A DNA stretch of 64,000 nucleotides, from contig CAWBVG010000049.1 of NCBI GenBank assembly GCA_963792175.1, positions 1 through 64,000 of the forward strand, read 5' to 3'. The position numbers were made by a program, and so were the translations under genes. Of the stretch, positions 31,181 to 40,729 are shown one piece after another. Position 1 is the first letter of the stretch. Each line of letters starts with the position of its first letter. Under the pieces are notes generated by a model. It was not told the DNA's origin. It saw only the letters and a list, made by a program, of their open reading frames with translations, and did not search any database. This stretch comes from CAWBVG01 sp963792175 (GTDB taxonomy: Bacteria; Acidobacteriota; Vicinamibacteria; Vicinamibacterales; CAVVIG01).

Positions 31181-31351
31181 ATCCGGCACCGACAACCGGG
31201 GTTGCTCGCGACACTTTTCTGGTGGGGCCCTTCCACGCGGCGCACGCCCACGGTCGACTCTGTAGCTGAGTTTGGGCCGAAAAGAGGGCGAAAAAACAGT
31301 GCGGCCGGGCCTGAGGCGCATGGCCCGCGGATTGCTTTTCAATAATTCGTC

Positions 31352-31711
31352 ATGAACGACACAACCGGAACTTCCCAGCTCCGTTTCCTGGACAACAGCC
31401 GGCTCGAGTCGCCGCTCGTCGAGCCGCTCGACGTGCGCACCCAGACGGGGACCAGGATCGGAACCTTCGATGGAGTGGTTGTCGATCCGGTCGAGCGCCG
31501 GGTTCGTTACCTTGTCGTGGACCGCGGTCGCGTGTTCCACAAACGCTGCCTGATTCCGATGGCCGCGGCGCGCGTCGATGCGGCGCATCATGAACTGCGG
31601 ATCGACGTCGACGACACGGACACGAACGACTGGGAGCGATTCGACCCCGTCACGTTCCCCACGTTTTCGGACGAAGACCTGGTTACGGCGATGTTCTCGA
31701 CTCGCGCGTAA
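31352..31711 (+). CDS. PRC-barrel domain protein
   Basis: 119 residues. Residues about 25-75 form a PRC-barrel (LDVRTQTGTRIGTFDGVVVD, VERRVRYLVVDRGRVFHKRC, LIPMAA), and the rest is acidic (DVDDTDTNDWERFDPVTF). PRC-barrel proteins are common in stress and envelope regulation. Its 3' end overlaps the convergent transporter gene by 29 bases. Confidence 0.8.
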   Translation: MNDTTGTSQLRFLDNSRLESPLVEPLDVRTQTGTRIGTFDGVVVDPVERRVRYLVVDRGRVFHKRCLIPMAAARVDAAHHELRIDVDDTDTNDWERFDPVTFPTFSDEDLVTAMFSTRA

Positions 31712-33239
31712 TCTTCGCCGCGATGAACTCGCGGGCGATGGTGCTGATGTCACGATGTTCGACGTCGGCCGCGTAGTTCAGCGCGCGCATGTCGTCCGCC
31801 GAAATCTTCCCCGACAGCCTCTCCAGCGCCAGACGAACCTCCGGGTAGCGCAGCAGTGTTTCGGCACGCGCCACCGGGGCCGCATCGTACGGTGGAAAAT
31901 AATGCCGGTTGTCGTCGAGCGGCGCGAGATCCAGCCCTTTTATCAGGCCCGCTGTCGCGTCGCCGGCAATGAGATCGACCTGGCCCGACGCGAGCGCGCG
32001 ATAACTGAGCGTCAGGTCCATGACGCGCGGCGGTTCGGGAAAGCGTAAACCGTAGGCCTTGGTCAAACCTGTATAGCCGTCAGGTCTCTCGACGAACTCG
32101 TACCCAAATCCCGCGCGCCAGTGCGGCGATTCGCGCGCCGCGTCCTCGATGGTCCGCAAGCCGAGCGCGCGCGCGTCCGCGCCGCGCACCAGAATCGCGA
32201 AGGTGTTGTTGAAGCCGAGCGGCGGCAGCAGCGTCCGCCCGGTCTTTGCGTAGAGGTTGCGGACCGTGTCGAACACGGCCGCCTCATCCGTGCTGATCGG
32301 TGCATGAAACACCGCTGTCAATGCCGTTCCGGTGTATTCCACGTAGACATCAAGGTCACCTGCCCGCAAAGCGCCGTCGCAGATGAGCGTGCCGCCGAGA
32401 TTGAGCCGGCGGAGGACCGGCATGCCGGCGTCGCGCTCGATGATTTGCGCGACGAGCTCGCCCAGCACCAGCTGTTCCGTGAAGTTTTTCGATCCGACGA
32501 TAATGGCGCCGCTCGTGCGACGCGCCGCTACGCCGCTGGTCAGCAGCACGATGGCCGCAACCAATGCGACGCCGGCGGCAGCGGCTCGCCGCCGCGGCGA
32601 GCGACGCCGTACCGACAACTGCCGCTCCACCCACTGCAAACCCGCGTCAACGGTCAGCGCGAGGAGCGCGGCGGGAATCGCCCCCGCGAGGATGACCGTG
32701 GTGTCGACCATGGAGAGGCCGCGGTAGATGTACTCGCCCAGGCCGCCCGCGCCGATCGCCGCCGCAATCGTCGCCGACCCGACCGCCACCACCGCCGCCA
32801 CGCGGACGCCCGCCACGATCGACGGCAGCGCGAGCGGCAGTTCCACCTGCCGCAACAGTTCACGCGGCGTCATCCCCATCGCCACACCCGCTTCGCGGAT
32901 GGCAGGGTCGATACTTCGCAAGCCGGCGATCGTCGTCCGGACGATCGGCAGCAGCCCGTAGAGAATCAACACCACCAGCGCCGCGCGCGCGCCAACGCCT
33001 CCCACGAACGGGACTGGCAGCAGAAATCCGAACATCGCCAGGCTGGGAATCGTCTGAACCACGCTCGCCAGGCCGATCAGCGGCGACGCCAGCCGCGGGC
33101 GGCGAGCCGAGAAGATGCCAAGCGGCACACCGGCGGCGACGGCGACGACGGTCGACGCAGTGACCAGCACGACGTGCTGCCCGAGCAGGGCCGCAAGCTC
33201 CCCGCGATGCGCGATCCAGAACGCAAACAGCGCCTTCAT
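31683..33239 (-). CDS. osmoprotectant ABC transporter, fused permease and substrate-binding protein
   Basis: 518 residues, intact. Residues 1-215 are a BPD-type permease (AAGVPLGIFSARRPRLASPL, EAGVAMGMTPRELLRQVELP, LALPSIVAGVRVAAVVAVGS). After a membrane helix, residues about 235-510 are an OpuAC/OpuBC-like binding domain (GSKNFTEQLVLGELVAQIIE, VYVEYTGTALTAVF, GEYEFVERPDGY-like FGYEFVERPDGY). This is the OpuB-BC fused form for glycine betaine, choline or related solutes. The ATPase gene overlaps its start by four bases. Confidence 0.93.
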   Translation of the reverse strand: MKALFAFWIAHRGELAALLGQHVVLVTASTVVAVAAGVPLGIFSARRPRLASPLIGLASVVQTIPSLAMFGFLLPVPFVGGVGARAALVVLILYGLLPIVRTTIAGLRSIDPAIREAGVAMGMTPRELLRQVELPLALPSIVAGVRVAAVVAVGSATIAAAIGAGGLGEYIYRGLSMVDTTVILAGAIPAALLALTVDAGLQWVERQLSVRRRSPRRRAAAAGVALVAAIVLLTSGVAARRTSGAIIVGSKNFTEQLVLGELVAQIIERDAGMPVLRRLNLGGTLICDGALRAGDLDVYVEYTGTALTAVFHAPISTDEAAVFDTVRNLYAKTGRTLLPPLGFNNTFAILVRGADARALGLRTIEDAARESPHWRAGFGYEFVERPDGYTGLTKAYGLRFPEPPRVMDLTLSYRALASGQVDLIAGDATAGLIKGLDLAPLDDNRHYFPPYDAAPVARAETLLRYPEVRLALERLSGKISADDMRALNYAADVEHRDISTIAREFIAAKITRESRTSP

Positions 33240-34042
33240 CTGGCCGCCGCGGCGCCGGCGCCGCCCTCCGCCCGTGGGCCAGCCTCAGCCGCGGGGCCAC
33301 GCGGCACGACGGGCAAGGCATCGAGAAGCTTGCGCACGAGCGGTTCGCGCGATGCGGCGACGACCTCCGGTCGGTCGTCGGCGATCAACCGGCCACCCTC
33401 GAGCACTCCAACCCGGTCGCCGAGAGCGAAGGCTTCCCCCATGTCGTGCGTCACGATCACAACGGTCTTCCGCACGCGCTGCTGGATCCGGCGAAACTCC
33501 GTGTGCAGCTCTGCGCGCGTGAGCGGATCGAGCGCGCCGAACGGCTCGTCCATCAGCAGGACCGGCGGATCGATCGCCAGCGCCCGCGCGACCCCGACCC
33601 GCTGGCGTTGCCCGCCCGACAACTCGTCCGGCCAGCGTTCCGCGACCGATGGCGCGCCAAGCCCCACGAGATCCAGGAGCTCATTGACCCGCGCCGTCGT
33701 CCGCTCGGGCGGCCATCCTTCCAGGCGCGGCACGACGCCGACATTTCCGGCGACGTTGAGATGTGGAAACAGACCCACCTCCTGCAAGACGAAACCGACG
33801 CGTCGCCTCAACCGGATCGGTTCCCACTCGCGCGTGTCACGCCCTTCGACGAGCACGGCGCCAGCGTCGGGCAACAGCAGGCGATTGACGAGTTTCAGGA
33901 GCGTGGTTTTTCCGGAGCCGCTGCGGCCGACGAGCGCGAGCACGTCACCGGACTCTACCGTCAGCGAGAAACGGTCGAGGACGCGCAGGCCGCCCGGCCG
34001 CGTGAACGACACATCCCTGAACTCGATCGCCGGGACAGGCAT
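33236..34042 (-). CDS. osmoprotectant ABC transporter ATP-binding protein
   Basis: 268 residues from ATG 34042; a TTG at 34078 would add twelve unlikely residues. Walker A GRSGSGKTT, Q-loop FVLQEVGLFPHL, signature LSGGQRQRVGVARAL, Walker B VLLMDEPFGALDP and the switch histidine in VIVTHD are all present. It lacks the C-terminal CBS domains of OpuCA/ProV. It pairs with the fused permease/binding protein, whose start overlaps this stop. Divergent from the two small genes that follow. Confidence 0.92.
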   Translation of the reverse strand: MPVPAIEFRDVSFTRPGGLRVLDRFSLTVESGDVLALVGRSGSGKTTLLKLVNRLLLPDAGAVLVEGRDTREWEPIRLRRRVGFVLQEVGLFPHLNVAGNVGVVPRLEGWPPERTTARVNELLDLVGLGAPSVAERWPDELSGGQRQRVGVARALAIDPPVLLMDEPFGALDPLTRAELHTEFRRIQQRVRKTVVIVTHDMGEAFALGDRVGVLEGGRLIADDRPEVVAASREPLVRKLLDALPVVPRGPAAEAGPRAEGGAGAAAAR

Positions 34043-34103
34043 CGCGTTTGCGACGGTACCACTGAACCGGTCGTTCAAGCTAGAACGGACGAGTCGTCTA
34101 GAC

Positions 34104-34109
34104 AGGAGG
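34104..34109 (+). promoter_or_regulatory. strong ribosome site AGGAGG
   Basis: AGGAGG lies seven bases before the ATG of the first small gene and is the main reason to accept it as real. Confidence 0.75.
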
Positions 34110-34116
34110 ACGAGTC

Positions 34117-34317
34117 ATGAGTAACGACGGTCGATCCATCGGTGAACACCTGCGCGATACCGAGGCCGGCGTGCTACCGGACAGCAGCGCAACCCGCCAG
34201 CCTGTGGGCGGCCCGGAGCGCGAATCCGACATCACCAATCGCGTACCTTCCGAACCGGAAAAGAGGCAGCAGCGCAAGCCGCCGCGCGGCGACCGCAAAG
34301 GGGATGCGCATGCGTAA
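34117..34317 (+). CDS. small hydrophilic protein, first paralogue
   Basis: 66 residues, highly charged and probably disordered: MSNDGRSIGEHLRDTEAG, then PERESDITNRVPSEPEKRQQ. No known domain. The motif ESDITNR recurs as ESDVVNR in the next gene. A very strong ribosome site supports expression. Its position, divergent from the osmoprotectant transporter, suggests a stress-related small protein, but that is inference. Confidence 0.7.
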   Translation: MSNDGRSIGEHLRDTEAGVLPDSSATRQPVGGPERESDITNRVPSEPEKRQQRKPPRGDRKGDAHA

Positions 34318-34528
34318 TGATGCACGCCCGATTGGGGGCGATACGAGTCATCAGTCGCCGGTCGCTGGTCACGCGGTACCGGACGTTCGTGAGTCCGATG
34401 TCGTCAACCGTGATTCGGGCATCTACCGTCCGCGGCCCAAGTCCCGGGTCGACGACAGGAAACCGGTCCGCGACGCAGACGACCACGTCATGCCGGCGAA
34501 TGATGCGACGCTGAATACGAAGATCTAG
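34310..34528 (+). CDS. small hydrophilic protein, second paralogue
   Basis: 72 residues from the ATG at 34310, overlapping the end of the previous gene by eight bases; AAAGGGG precedes it. Sequence includes DVRESDVVNRDSGIYRPRPK and SRVDDRKPVRDADDHVMPAN. It shares the ESD(I/V)xNR motif, charge and lack of structure with its neighbour, so the pair looks like a tandem duplication in one operon. Confidence 0.65.
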   Translation: MRNDARPIGGDTSHQSPVAGHAVPDVRESDVVNRDSGIYRPRPKSRVDDRKPVRDADDHVMPANDATLNTKI

Positions 34529-34536
34529 CTATCCAG

Positions 34537-35223
34537 CTAGAACCGCACGAACAGCGATGCGGCGGCCGCCGGAACGACGGTCCGGTGGCCGTCGAATGTG
34601 ATGCCTTTCGTGCGCACCACGAGACGTGCGTCGAGGCGCACTCCGGCGGCCCTCATCAGCTGACGTGGACGCGTGCGCGACGCCAGCAGCAGTTTGACGC
34701 CGCCGCCGATATCGTACGACTGCCCCGTGGCGACCAGCGTGGCTCCCTCGTGCAGCTGCCGGAGATACGCGGCGCCGCCGCCGATGAACGGCCGAATGCG
34801 CGCGCCGGATCGATGCGACCCGACGTACCAATCAATTCCGCCACCGACGAGATACTGCTGCACGGTTTCGGACAGCGTCGCGCTGGCGCTGTTTTCCAGA
34901 TCGTTGCTCACGCGCGTCGTCAGTTGTGGTCTCGCATAAGACATCGACACGCGCGCGTCGACCGTACGCGTGACCTTGACCGCCACTCGACCTTCGAATC
35001 CCGCCGCAGCCAGCAGCTCGCTCGTCGAGCTGAAGAGACGAAGGGTGGATCCCGTTCCCGTCGTCAGATTCGCGTCTTGCGAGCCGAGCGACTGCGCACC
35101 GGCCCAGATGATCCCGGCGTCGAATTCCAGCCGACCCGGTACCGCGCCGACCGGCTGCGCACGGGCCGCCGTCACGTGCAGCGCGGTCAACGCCGCTGCC
35201 ATCGCCAGTCTCGACCCGGTCAC
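34537..35223 (-). CDS. outer-membrane beta-barrel protein
   Basis: 228 residues from GTG 35223, which overlaps the stop of the protease gene (GTGA). A signal peptide (MAAALTALHVTAARA) is followed by alternating strands (YLVGGGIDWYVGSHRSGARI, RPFIGGGAAYLRQLHEGATL) and it ends in aromatic SLFVRF, the usual BAM signal for outer-membrane barrels. Probably an 8-strand barrel. Encoded with a secreted matrixin-like protease, so it may anchor or export it. Confidence 0.75.
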   Translation of the reverse strand: MTGSRLAMAAALTALHVTAARAQPVGAVPGRLEFDAGIIWAGAQSLGSQDANLTTGTGSTLRLFSSTSELLAAAGFEGRVAVKVTRTVDARVSMSYARPQLTTRVSNDLENSASATLSETVQQYLVGGGIDWYVGSHRSGARIRPFIGGGAAYLRQLHEGATLVATGQSYDIGGGVKLLLASRTRPRQLMRAAGVRLDARLVVRTKGITFDGHRTVVPAAAASLFVRF

Positions 35224-36222
35224 TTACGGCTCACGTTCGCGGTGACGCCGCCTCGATCGCCGCCTGCGGCCACCACCACCAGGCGATCGAGAAACGACAC
35301 CTTGAAGTCGATGTCGACCGCGAGCGACGCGTCGAAGAAGCTGTCGATCTCCGCGTCGTCGAGCGGTTCCACGCGGACGACGTGCGGCCCTGGCGACAGG
35401 CCGTTGATCGAAAACTGACCTTGTGCGTTCAACGAAAACGTCGCGACCATCGAGCCGCTCGCGGGATCGAACGCCACGATGTGCGCGCCGAAGATCGGCT
35501 GTCCGTCTTTGGTCACGGTGCCGGAGATGCTGCCGGTCGACGCGGTGAAGTTGCCGTCGGGATACAGATCGGAGATCCCCGCGATGTCGTCCGCCTTCAA
35601 CGTGCGTCCGGCGATCGTACCCGACGCAAATGCGATCGGAAACATGACGGCCTCGGCGCCGAGCACACGCCGGCCGCCTCCCTCTCGCAGCTCCGTCTCA
35701 CCGAGCGCCGAATGTCCCAGGCCGCTCAGATGGCCGATCTCATGCAGCGCGATGCTTTCCAGGTCGAACCGGCCCAGCTTCGCCGGCTGGTGCGGTCGAC
35801 CATGAAAACGACGAGTTGAAGAAGATGTCGGATTCGAGCAGCGCCCCTGAGCTCATGTCCACGAGGAAGTTCGTGGAGGCGAGCACCCGGTCCAATTCGG
35901 GCCGGTTCCGGAATCCGAGCGTCGACAGCCCGTCCTCCTCACCAGGCAGCCCGGCGGTCAATCCCGCGAACTGATACGCAATCGCGGAGGTCGGCACGGC
36001 TTGCCATTGCGCAAAGGCGCGGCCGACGGCGGCCTGGAAATCGTCGACGGAGACTCCGGGAACCGCGTTGCGCGAACTGACGAAGTACCGGACCGGCGTC
36101 TGCGCCCACTTCAGGGTCACCTGGCGGCCGTTCACGCGTGTGCCGAATTTCAGATACGCGAATGCCGGCTCCGCGGGAACCGTCAGGAATATGGCCAGCA
36201 GCGTCGCGATGAATCGTCTCAT
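35220..36222 (-). pseudogene. secreted matrixin-like zinc protease, one frameshift
   Basis: Signal peptide MRRFIATLLAIFLTVPAEPA, then a matrixin-type prodomain-free catalytic part (LKFGTRVNGRQVTLKW, PVRYFVSSRNAVPGVSVDDF, AVGRAFAQWQAVP). After a shift near 35778 the other frame has LESIALHEIGHLSGLGHSA, the HExxHxxGxxH zinc site, then VMFPIAFASGTIAGRTLKAD, DIAGISDLYP and a carboxypeptidase-regulatory-like beta domain (GSISGTVTKDGQPIFGAHIV). It starts inside the stop of the upstream gene. Probably exported to degrade or process surface proteins. Confidence 0.85.
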
Positions 36223-36774
36223 CGCGGGCCTGCGGCCAACGCACGGACCCGCTGCTCGAAATCCGCGAGCGGCACCGGACGGCGCGACGGGTCACCCCGG
36301 ACGATGCGCACGGATCCCGAGACGCGGCGGCACCGTCGCCGGCGGCGTGACGACCCATCCGCTCGACGCCCTGGCGACGCGGAACACACCCTGGTTCAGT
36401 CCCAGCACGTGTGGAACAGTGGGACCGTTCGCGCCCAGGAACACGACGATGTGTTCGTCGATCGCGAATTCCGGCGCCCCGACGGTGACACTGCGAAACC
36501 GTCCGAGCGTACCGCCCGACACGCGGAACTGAACCGTCTGGCCGAACGTGCCCTTCAGGTAGCCCTCGACTTCGAGCGTGACGATCGTCTCGATCGAACG
36601 ACGGTCGTCGGACCAGCGTGGATCGAGCGCCACCACGCGGCCGCGAACGATCGCCCGCGCGTCGCGCGAGAACTCGGTCAGATCGGCGGGAACTGACCGT
36701 GCCTCGCGCAGAACGGGTGACGCGAGGAACAGAGAAAGGGAAAAGAAACAGAAGCGCCAGAAACGTGTAGTCAT
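36219..36774 (-). pseudogene. secreted protein upstream of the matrixin protease, one frameshift
   Basis: Starts at ATG 36774 (MTTRFWRFCFFSLSLFLASP, a signal peptide). The body has a compact beta pattern (FSRDARAIVRGRVVALDPRW, IETIVTLEVEGYLKGTFGQT, VQFRVSGGTLGRFRSVTVGA, VVFLGANGPTVPHVLGLNQG). The frame closes early at 36292, but a shift near 36320 leads to VRIVRGDPSRRPVPLADFEQ and RVRALAAGPR, whose stop overlaps the protease start. The family is seen next to matrixin-type proteases in related genomes as I recall, but I cannot name its function. Confidence 0.65.
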
Positions 36775-37058
36775 CAGTCTCCAGTCGTCAGTCGTCAGTC
36801 CAAAGTCACCAGTCATCAGTCACAGTCGTCAGTCGCGGCCGAAGTCGTCAGTCGCAGTCATCAGTCGCAGTCGTCAGTCACAGTCGTCAGTCCGTCGTCA
36901 GTCAGTCTTCAGTTCAGTCGTCAGTTGCGTCCACAGTTCAATAGCGAGCCCGGCGACGTGACTGGCGACCGCGACTGACTGATGACTGCGACTGACGACT
37001 GCCGACTGACGACTGGCTTGACTTACGACTGACGCCCGACGACTGGCGACTGACGACT
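36771..37058. repeat. CAGTCGTCAGT word repeat with long self-complementarity
   Basis: The left half (36771-36930) is built from CAGTCGTCAGTC, CATCAGTCAC and variants; the right half (36970-37058) from the reverse complement GACTGACGACTG. They can form a hairpin of more than 200 bases. The right half lies inside the annotated 3' end of lpxB and gives it a low-complexity Ser/Gln/Arg tail. Confidence 0.85.
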
Positions 37059-38197
37059 TCGACGACGCTCAGTATCGCCTCCGCCGCCCGCCGGCTCGCG
37101 CCCGGTCCACCAAGCTTCGCGCGAACGCTCGCGAGCCCCTCTCGGATGCGCGCCGCGCGTGCCGGATTCGTCAGGATGTCGATCGCCTCACGCGCGACGG
37201 CCTCGGCCGTAAACGCGTCCTGCACCAGCTCCGGCACAATTTTTTCGCCTGCGATCAGATTGACCATGCCGATCGCTTCGACCTTGACGACGCGACGCGC
37301 GAGCTGGAACGAGAGTGGTGTCATCCGGTAGACGACGACCATCGGCGTGTCGTGCAGCGCCGCTTGAACGGTCGCCGTGCCGGACGCGGTCAGCGCCACG
37401 TCCGACGACGCGAGCACCGTATCGGTATCCCCTTCAACGACCGTGAAGCCGGGGCCGCCGGCCTGGCCGCCACGACAGCGCGTCGAAGAGCGCATCGTCC
37501 AGCCGGGGCGCCCGCGCAACCACGAACTGGACGTCCGGAACCGCCTGCCGGATCAGTCCCGCCGCGGCTACCAGCGTCGGCAGAATGCGCGAGACTTCAT
37601 TGGGCCGGCTGCCGGGCAGCATGCGCGACCGTCGTCGCGGACGGGACGGAGCCCTCGCGCCGCGAGAAACGAGTCGCGGCTGACCGACGGCTTCGTCAAG
37701 TCGATCAGCGGATGCCCCACGAATTCGACGGGCACGCCGCCGTGCTCGTAAATCGCCGCCTCGAACGGAAAGATGACGAGCACCCGATCCGCAATCGCGC
37801 GCATCGTGGCGAGACGCCCGGGCCGCGACGCCCAGATCTGCGGGCTGATGTAATAAATGACCGGAACGCCGAGCCGTTTGATCGCTGGCGCCAGCCGGAA
37901 GTTGAACCCGGAGAAATCGATCAGGACCAGCGCGTCGGGCCGCTGGGCGCGCGCCGCATCGACCAGCTTCCGCCGGGTGGCGAGGAATCGCGGCAGTTTG
38001 GGGATCCACTCGACCAGTCCGGTGACCGACAACTCGCGGTAGTCGTTCAGCAGCTGGCCGCCGGCCGCTTCCAGCTGCGGCCCGCCGAGTCCGGCGACCA
38101 CGATGGACGGATCGAGGGCCCGCAGCTCGCGCGTGAGCGCGCCGGCATAGAGATCGCCGGACGCCTCGCCGCACGACAGCAGCAGGCGGAGGCTCAA
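36938..38197 (-). pseudogene. lpxB: lipid-A-disaccharide synthase, two frameshifts
   Basis: The start is TTG 38197, overlapping the stop of the M16-type gene (TTGA). Motifs in order: LRLLLSCGEASGDLYAGALT, GLGGPQLEAAGGQLL, VLIDFSGFNFRLAPAIKRLG, VIYYISPQIWASRPGR, VEFVGHPLIDL, after a shift near 37640 MLPGSRPNEVSRILPTLVAA, and after another near 37475 FTVVEGDTDTVLASSDVALT, ASGTATVQAALHDTPMVVVY. LpxB joins UDP-2,3-diacylglucosamine and lipid X. The last ~35 residues are encoded by the CAGTCGTCAGT repeat, so the true end may be near 37065 or the repeat may have invaded the 3' end. Confidence 0.92.
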
Positions 38198-40508
38198 GAA
38201 GATGGGCGGCTGAACAACGCGGGGTCGACGGCCGTGTTGATCTTGACGTCGGTGACGCGCCGGTCGACGGCCAGCGGTCCCGATTTCCGCGACGCGCGAA
38301 ACGCGATCTGGATGCCATCGACCGGCCGATAGTCCGAGAACGACTCCTCGACGAGCGGGCGGCCCGGCGCGTCCGCGCGGTACGACTGCTTGCGAATCAG
38401 CGACGTGGTGCGATCGACCTCGAGGACAATCGGGTTGAGGTCGGTCGCCGACAGCTCGAGCGGCACGGCACCCTGGCCGTCCTTGTCGGTCGTCTCCGGC
38501 AGCAGCCGCGCCGTCAGCTTGCCCGCTTTCGCCGCCAGCAGCAGCGCGATCGGATCGCGCCGCAGCGCTGCGCGGAATTCGCGGACGAGCGGCTCGGGCG
38601 CATCGTGCAGACCGCGCGCATCGGTCATCCACACCTGCTTGCCGTCCGAGGCCTGGACCATCGTGCCGTTCGGCGTCTCGGTCACGATCCGGAACCGGTC
38701 GGGGTATTGGATGTAGTTCGACGGTCTCGGCCGTCGCATCCCCCTGCGGCGATCTGCGTGGTCAGCGTTTGCTTGACGACAATCGTTTTCAGCGCGCGCA
38801 GCTTTTCGAGTCCACCCTTCGCGGCGATCGCTTTGTCGAGCAGCGCCTCGGCCTTGGCGCGTTCGTCGGCAGACGGTTCGACCGAGGGCCGGCTGCCGAG
38901 CGGGGCCTGGTGATAGTTGCCAGGCGCAGGCTCTGCCAGCGCCTCCGCCCAGTCCGACCCATCCCGCCCGCCGCCGCCACTCCGGCCCCCGCCGCTCTGC
39001 GCCCGGACCTTCGCCCGTTTGAAGTTCGCGGCCATCAAATCGAGGTCGCCGAGCTCGACGGTCTCGAACGTGTCGAAGCCGACGCCGCGCAACTGCGACG
39101 CAAACGCCGATGCGTTGCCGACCAGGACAATCGAGAGCCGATCGGGTCGGAGCAGCGCGCGCGCGACGCGCTGAATGTCGTCGACCGTGACGGCGTTGAC
39201 GCGTTCACGGAAATTCTGCAGGTGCTCGAGCGGCAGACCGTAGAAGAGGACGTTGACCACCTGCATCGCGATCGATTCCGGCGTCTCGATCGTCAGCGGG
39301 AAGCTGCCGGTCAGGTACGCTTTCGCGTCGGCGAGCTCGCGCTCGCTGACCCGCTCGCGCTGAATCCGCCAGAATTCGTCGACGATCAGCTTGAGCACTT
39401 CGCCGGTCGCCTCGGATCGCGTGTTGGTCTCCGCCTCGAAGTCGCCCGCGTCCTTCAGCGTGTCCATGTTGGCCTGCGCGCCATAGGTGAGCCCGCGCTC
39501 GGTGCGCAGCACCTGGTGCAGCCGGTTGCTCCCCTCGCCGCCGAGGATGCGGATGGCGAGGTTGACCGCCATGTAGTCCGGATGGGTCCGCGGGATTCCG
39601 AGGTGTCCGACCCGCACTTCGGTCTGCACGGAGTCCGGCTTGTTGACGACGACCACCCGCCGCGTCGGGTCCGGCGGCTGGATGAACTTCTCGGCCGACA
39701 GATCCTTCTTGTCCCAGCCGCCGAACACCTTCTTCGCGGTCGCGAAGGCTTCCTCGGCCGTCACGTCGCCGACGATGGCGAGAATGGCGTTGTTCGGCGC
39801 GAAGTATCGCCGGTGATAGGCCACCAGGTCGTCGCGGGTCAGCGACGCCAGCGTCTCCGGCGTGCCATTGGTCGGCATCCCGTACGGATGAAAGCCGTAG
39901 ACGAGCCGATCGAACACTGAGTTGGCGATGTACTCGGGATCTTCGAGGCTGACCTGGAGGCCCGACAGCATCTGCTGCCGCTGCCGTTCGATTTCGGCGG
40001 GTTCGAACGCCGGCTCGCGCGCCAGCTCGGACAGCATCCGCATACCTTTCTCGAAACTGTCCTTCATCACGACCATGTTGCAGAACGTGAGGTCGGTCGC
40101 GGCGCCGGCGCCCATCGCGCCGCCGATGAAATCGATCTCGTCGTTCATCTGCTCGGCGGTCTTCGACTTCGTCCCCTGATCGAGCAGCGAGGCGGCGAGG
40201 TGCGCGAGACCGAGCTTGCCCTTCGGATCGGACGACGTGCCGGCGCGGATGAGCAGACGCATCGTCACCGCCGGCTGCTCGTGATGCAGCACGGCGACGA
40301 CCTGCAATCCGTTCGACAGCGTCTGCAGCTCGTAGGGCGGAAACTTCGAATCGCGCGCCGGCAGCGGCCGGGGCGGCGCCTCAGTCGGCCACTGCCGCTC
40401 GCGGGACTGCGGCCGCGTCTGAGCGCCCGCAGCGACACTGACCAGGAGGACAAATAGGCCACAGAGACACAGCGACACAAAGACAGACCAGCGACGGTGA
40501 AGGGCCAC
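38194..40508 (-). pseudogene. non-catalytic M16 peptidase subunit with extra C-terminal domain, one frameshift
   Basis: GTG 40508 gives a signal peptide (WSVFVSLCLCGLFVLLVSVA). The M16 fold is complete (ELQTLSNGLQVVAVLHHEQP, TFCNMVVMKDSFEKGMRMLS, YFAPNNAILAIVGDVTAEEA, RTERGLTYGAQANMD) but the zinc site HxxEH is replaced by HLAASLLDQG, so it cannot cut. After about residue 480 a Gly/Ser-rich linker leads to a second domain that crosses a frameshift near 38735 (YPDRFRIVTETPNGTMVQAS, VEESFSDYRPVDGIQIAFRA), resembling an outer-membrane lipoprotein-sorting-like beta fold. It would pair with the active subunit upstream. Confidence 0.85.
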
Positions 40509-40729
40509 GGGCGCGAGGGGAATGCTGATCGGTTCGGCGGCGTCGCAGCGCGACGCGCGCGCCCGGAGTCGGACGGATCGACGAACCGATCGAGCGTCCG
40601 AACCGTCCGTCGATCCGTCCGATCCGGTCGCGCCAGCCGGCCCGCGGAGCAGGCCGGCCGCCGAACCGGACCGTCTCTGTGACTCTGTGCCTCTGTGGCC
40701 ACATTCCCGTGGCGCCGCCAGTCGGAGGC
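40435..40729. repeat. inverted repeats between the two M16 genes
   Basis: TCGGACGGATCGACG (40569-40583) and CGTCGATCCGTCCGA (40608-40622) are perfect 15-base complements. Outside them lie GGCCACAGAGACACAGCGAC (from about 40448) and the reverse word TCTGTGACTCTGTGCCTCTG (from about 40675). Together they form nested hairpins around the start of the downstream M16 gene. Confidence 0.75.

Noticed and set aside
31089..31193. Possible CRISPR array
   Set aside because: Units are 12 bases with no spacers and there are no cas genes.
29786..31753. 655-codon minus-strand frame opposite the decarboxylase
   Set aside because: The plus-strand decarboxylase has a complete fold and PLP lysine; the antisense frame has no domain.
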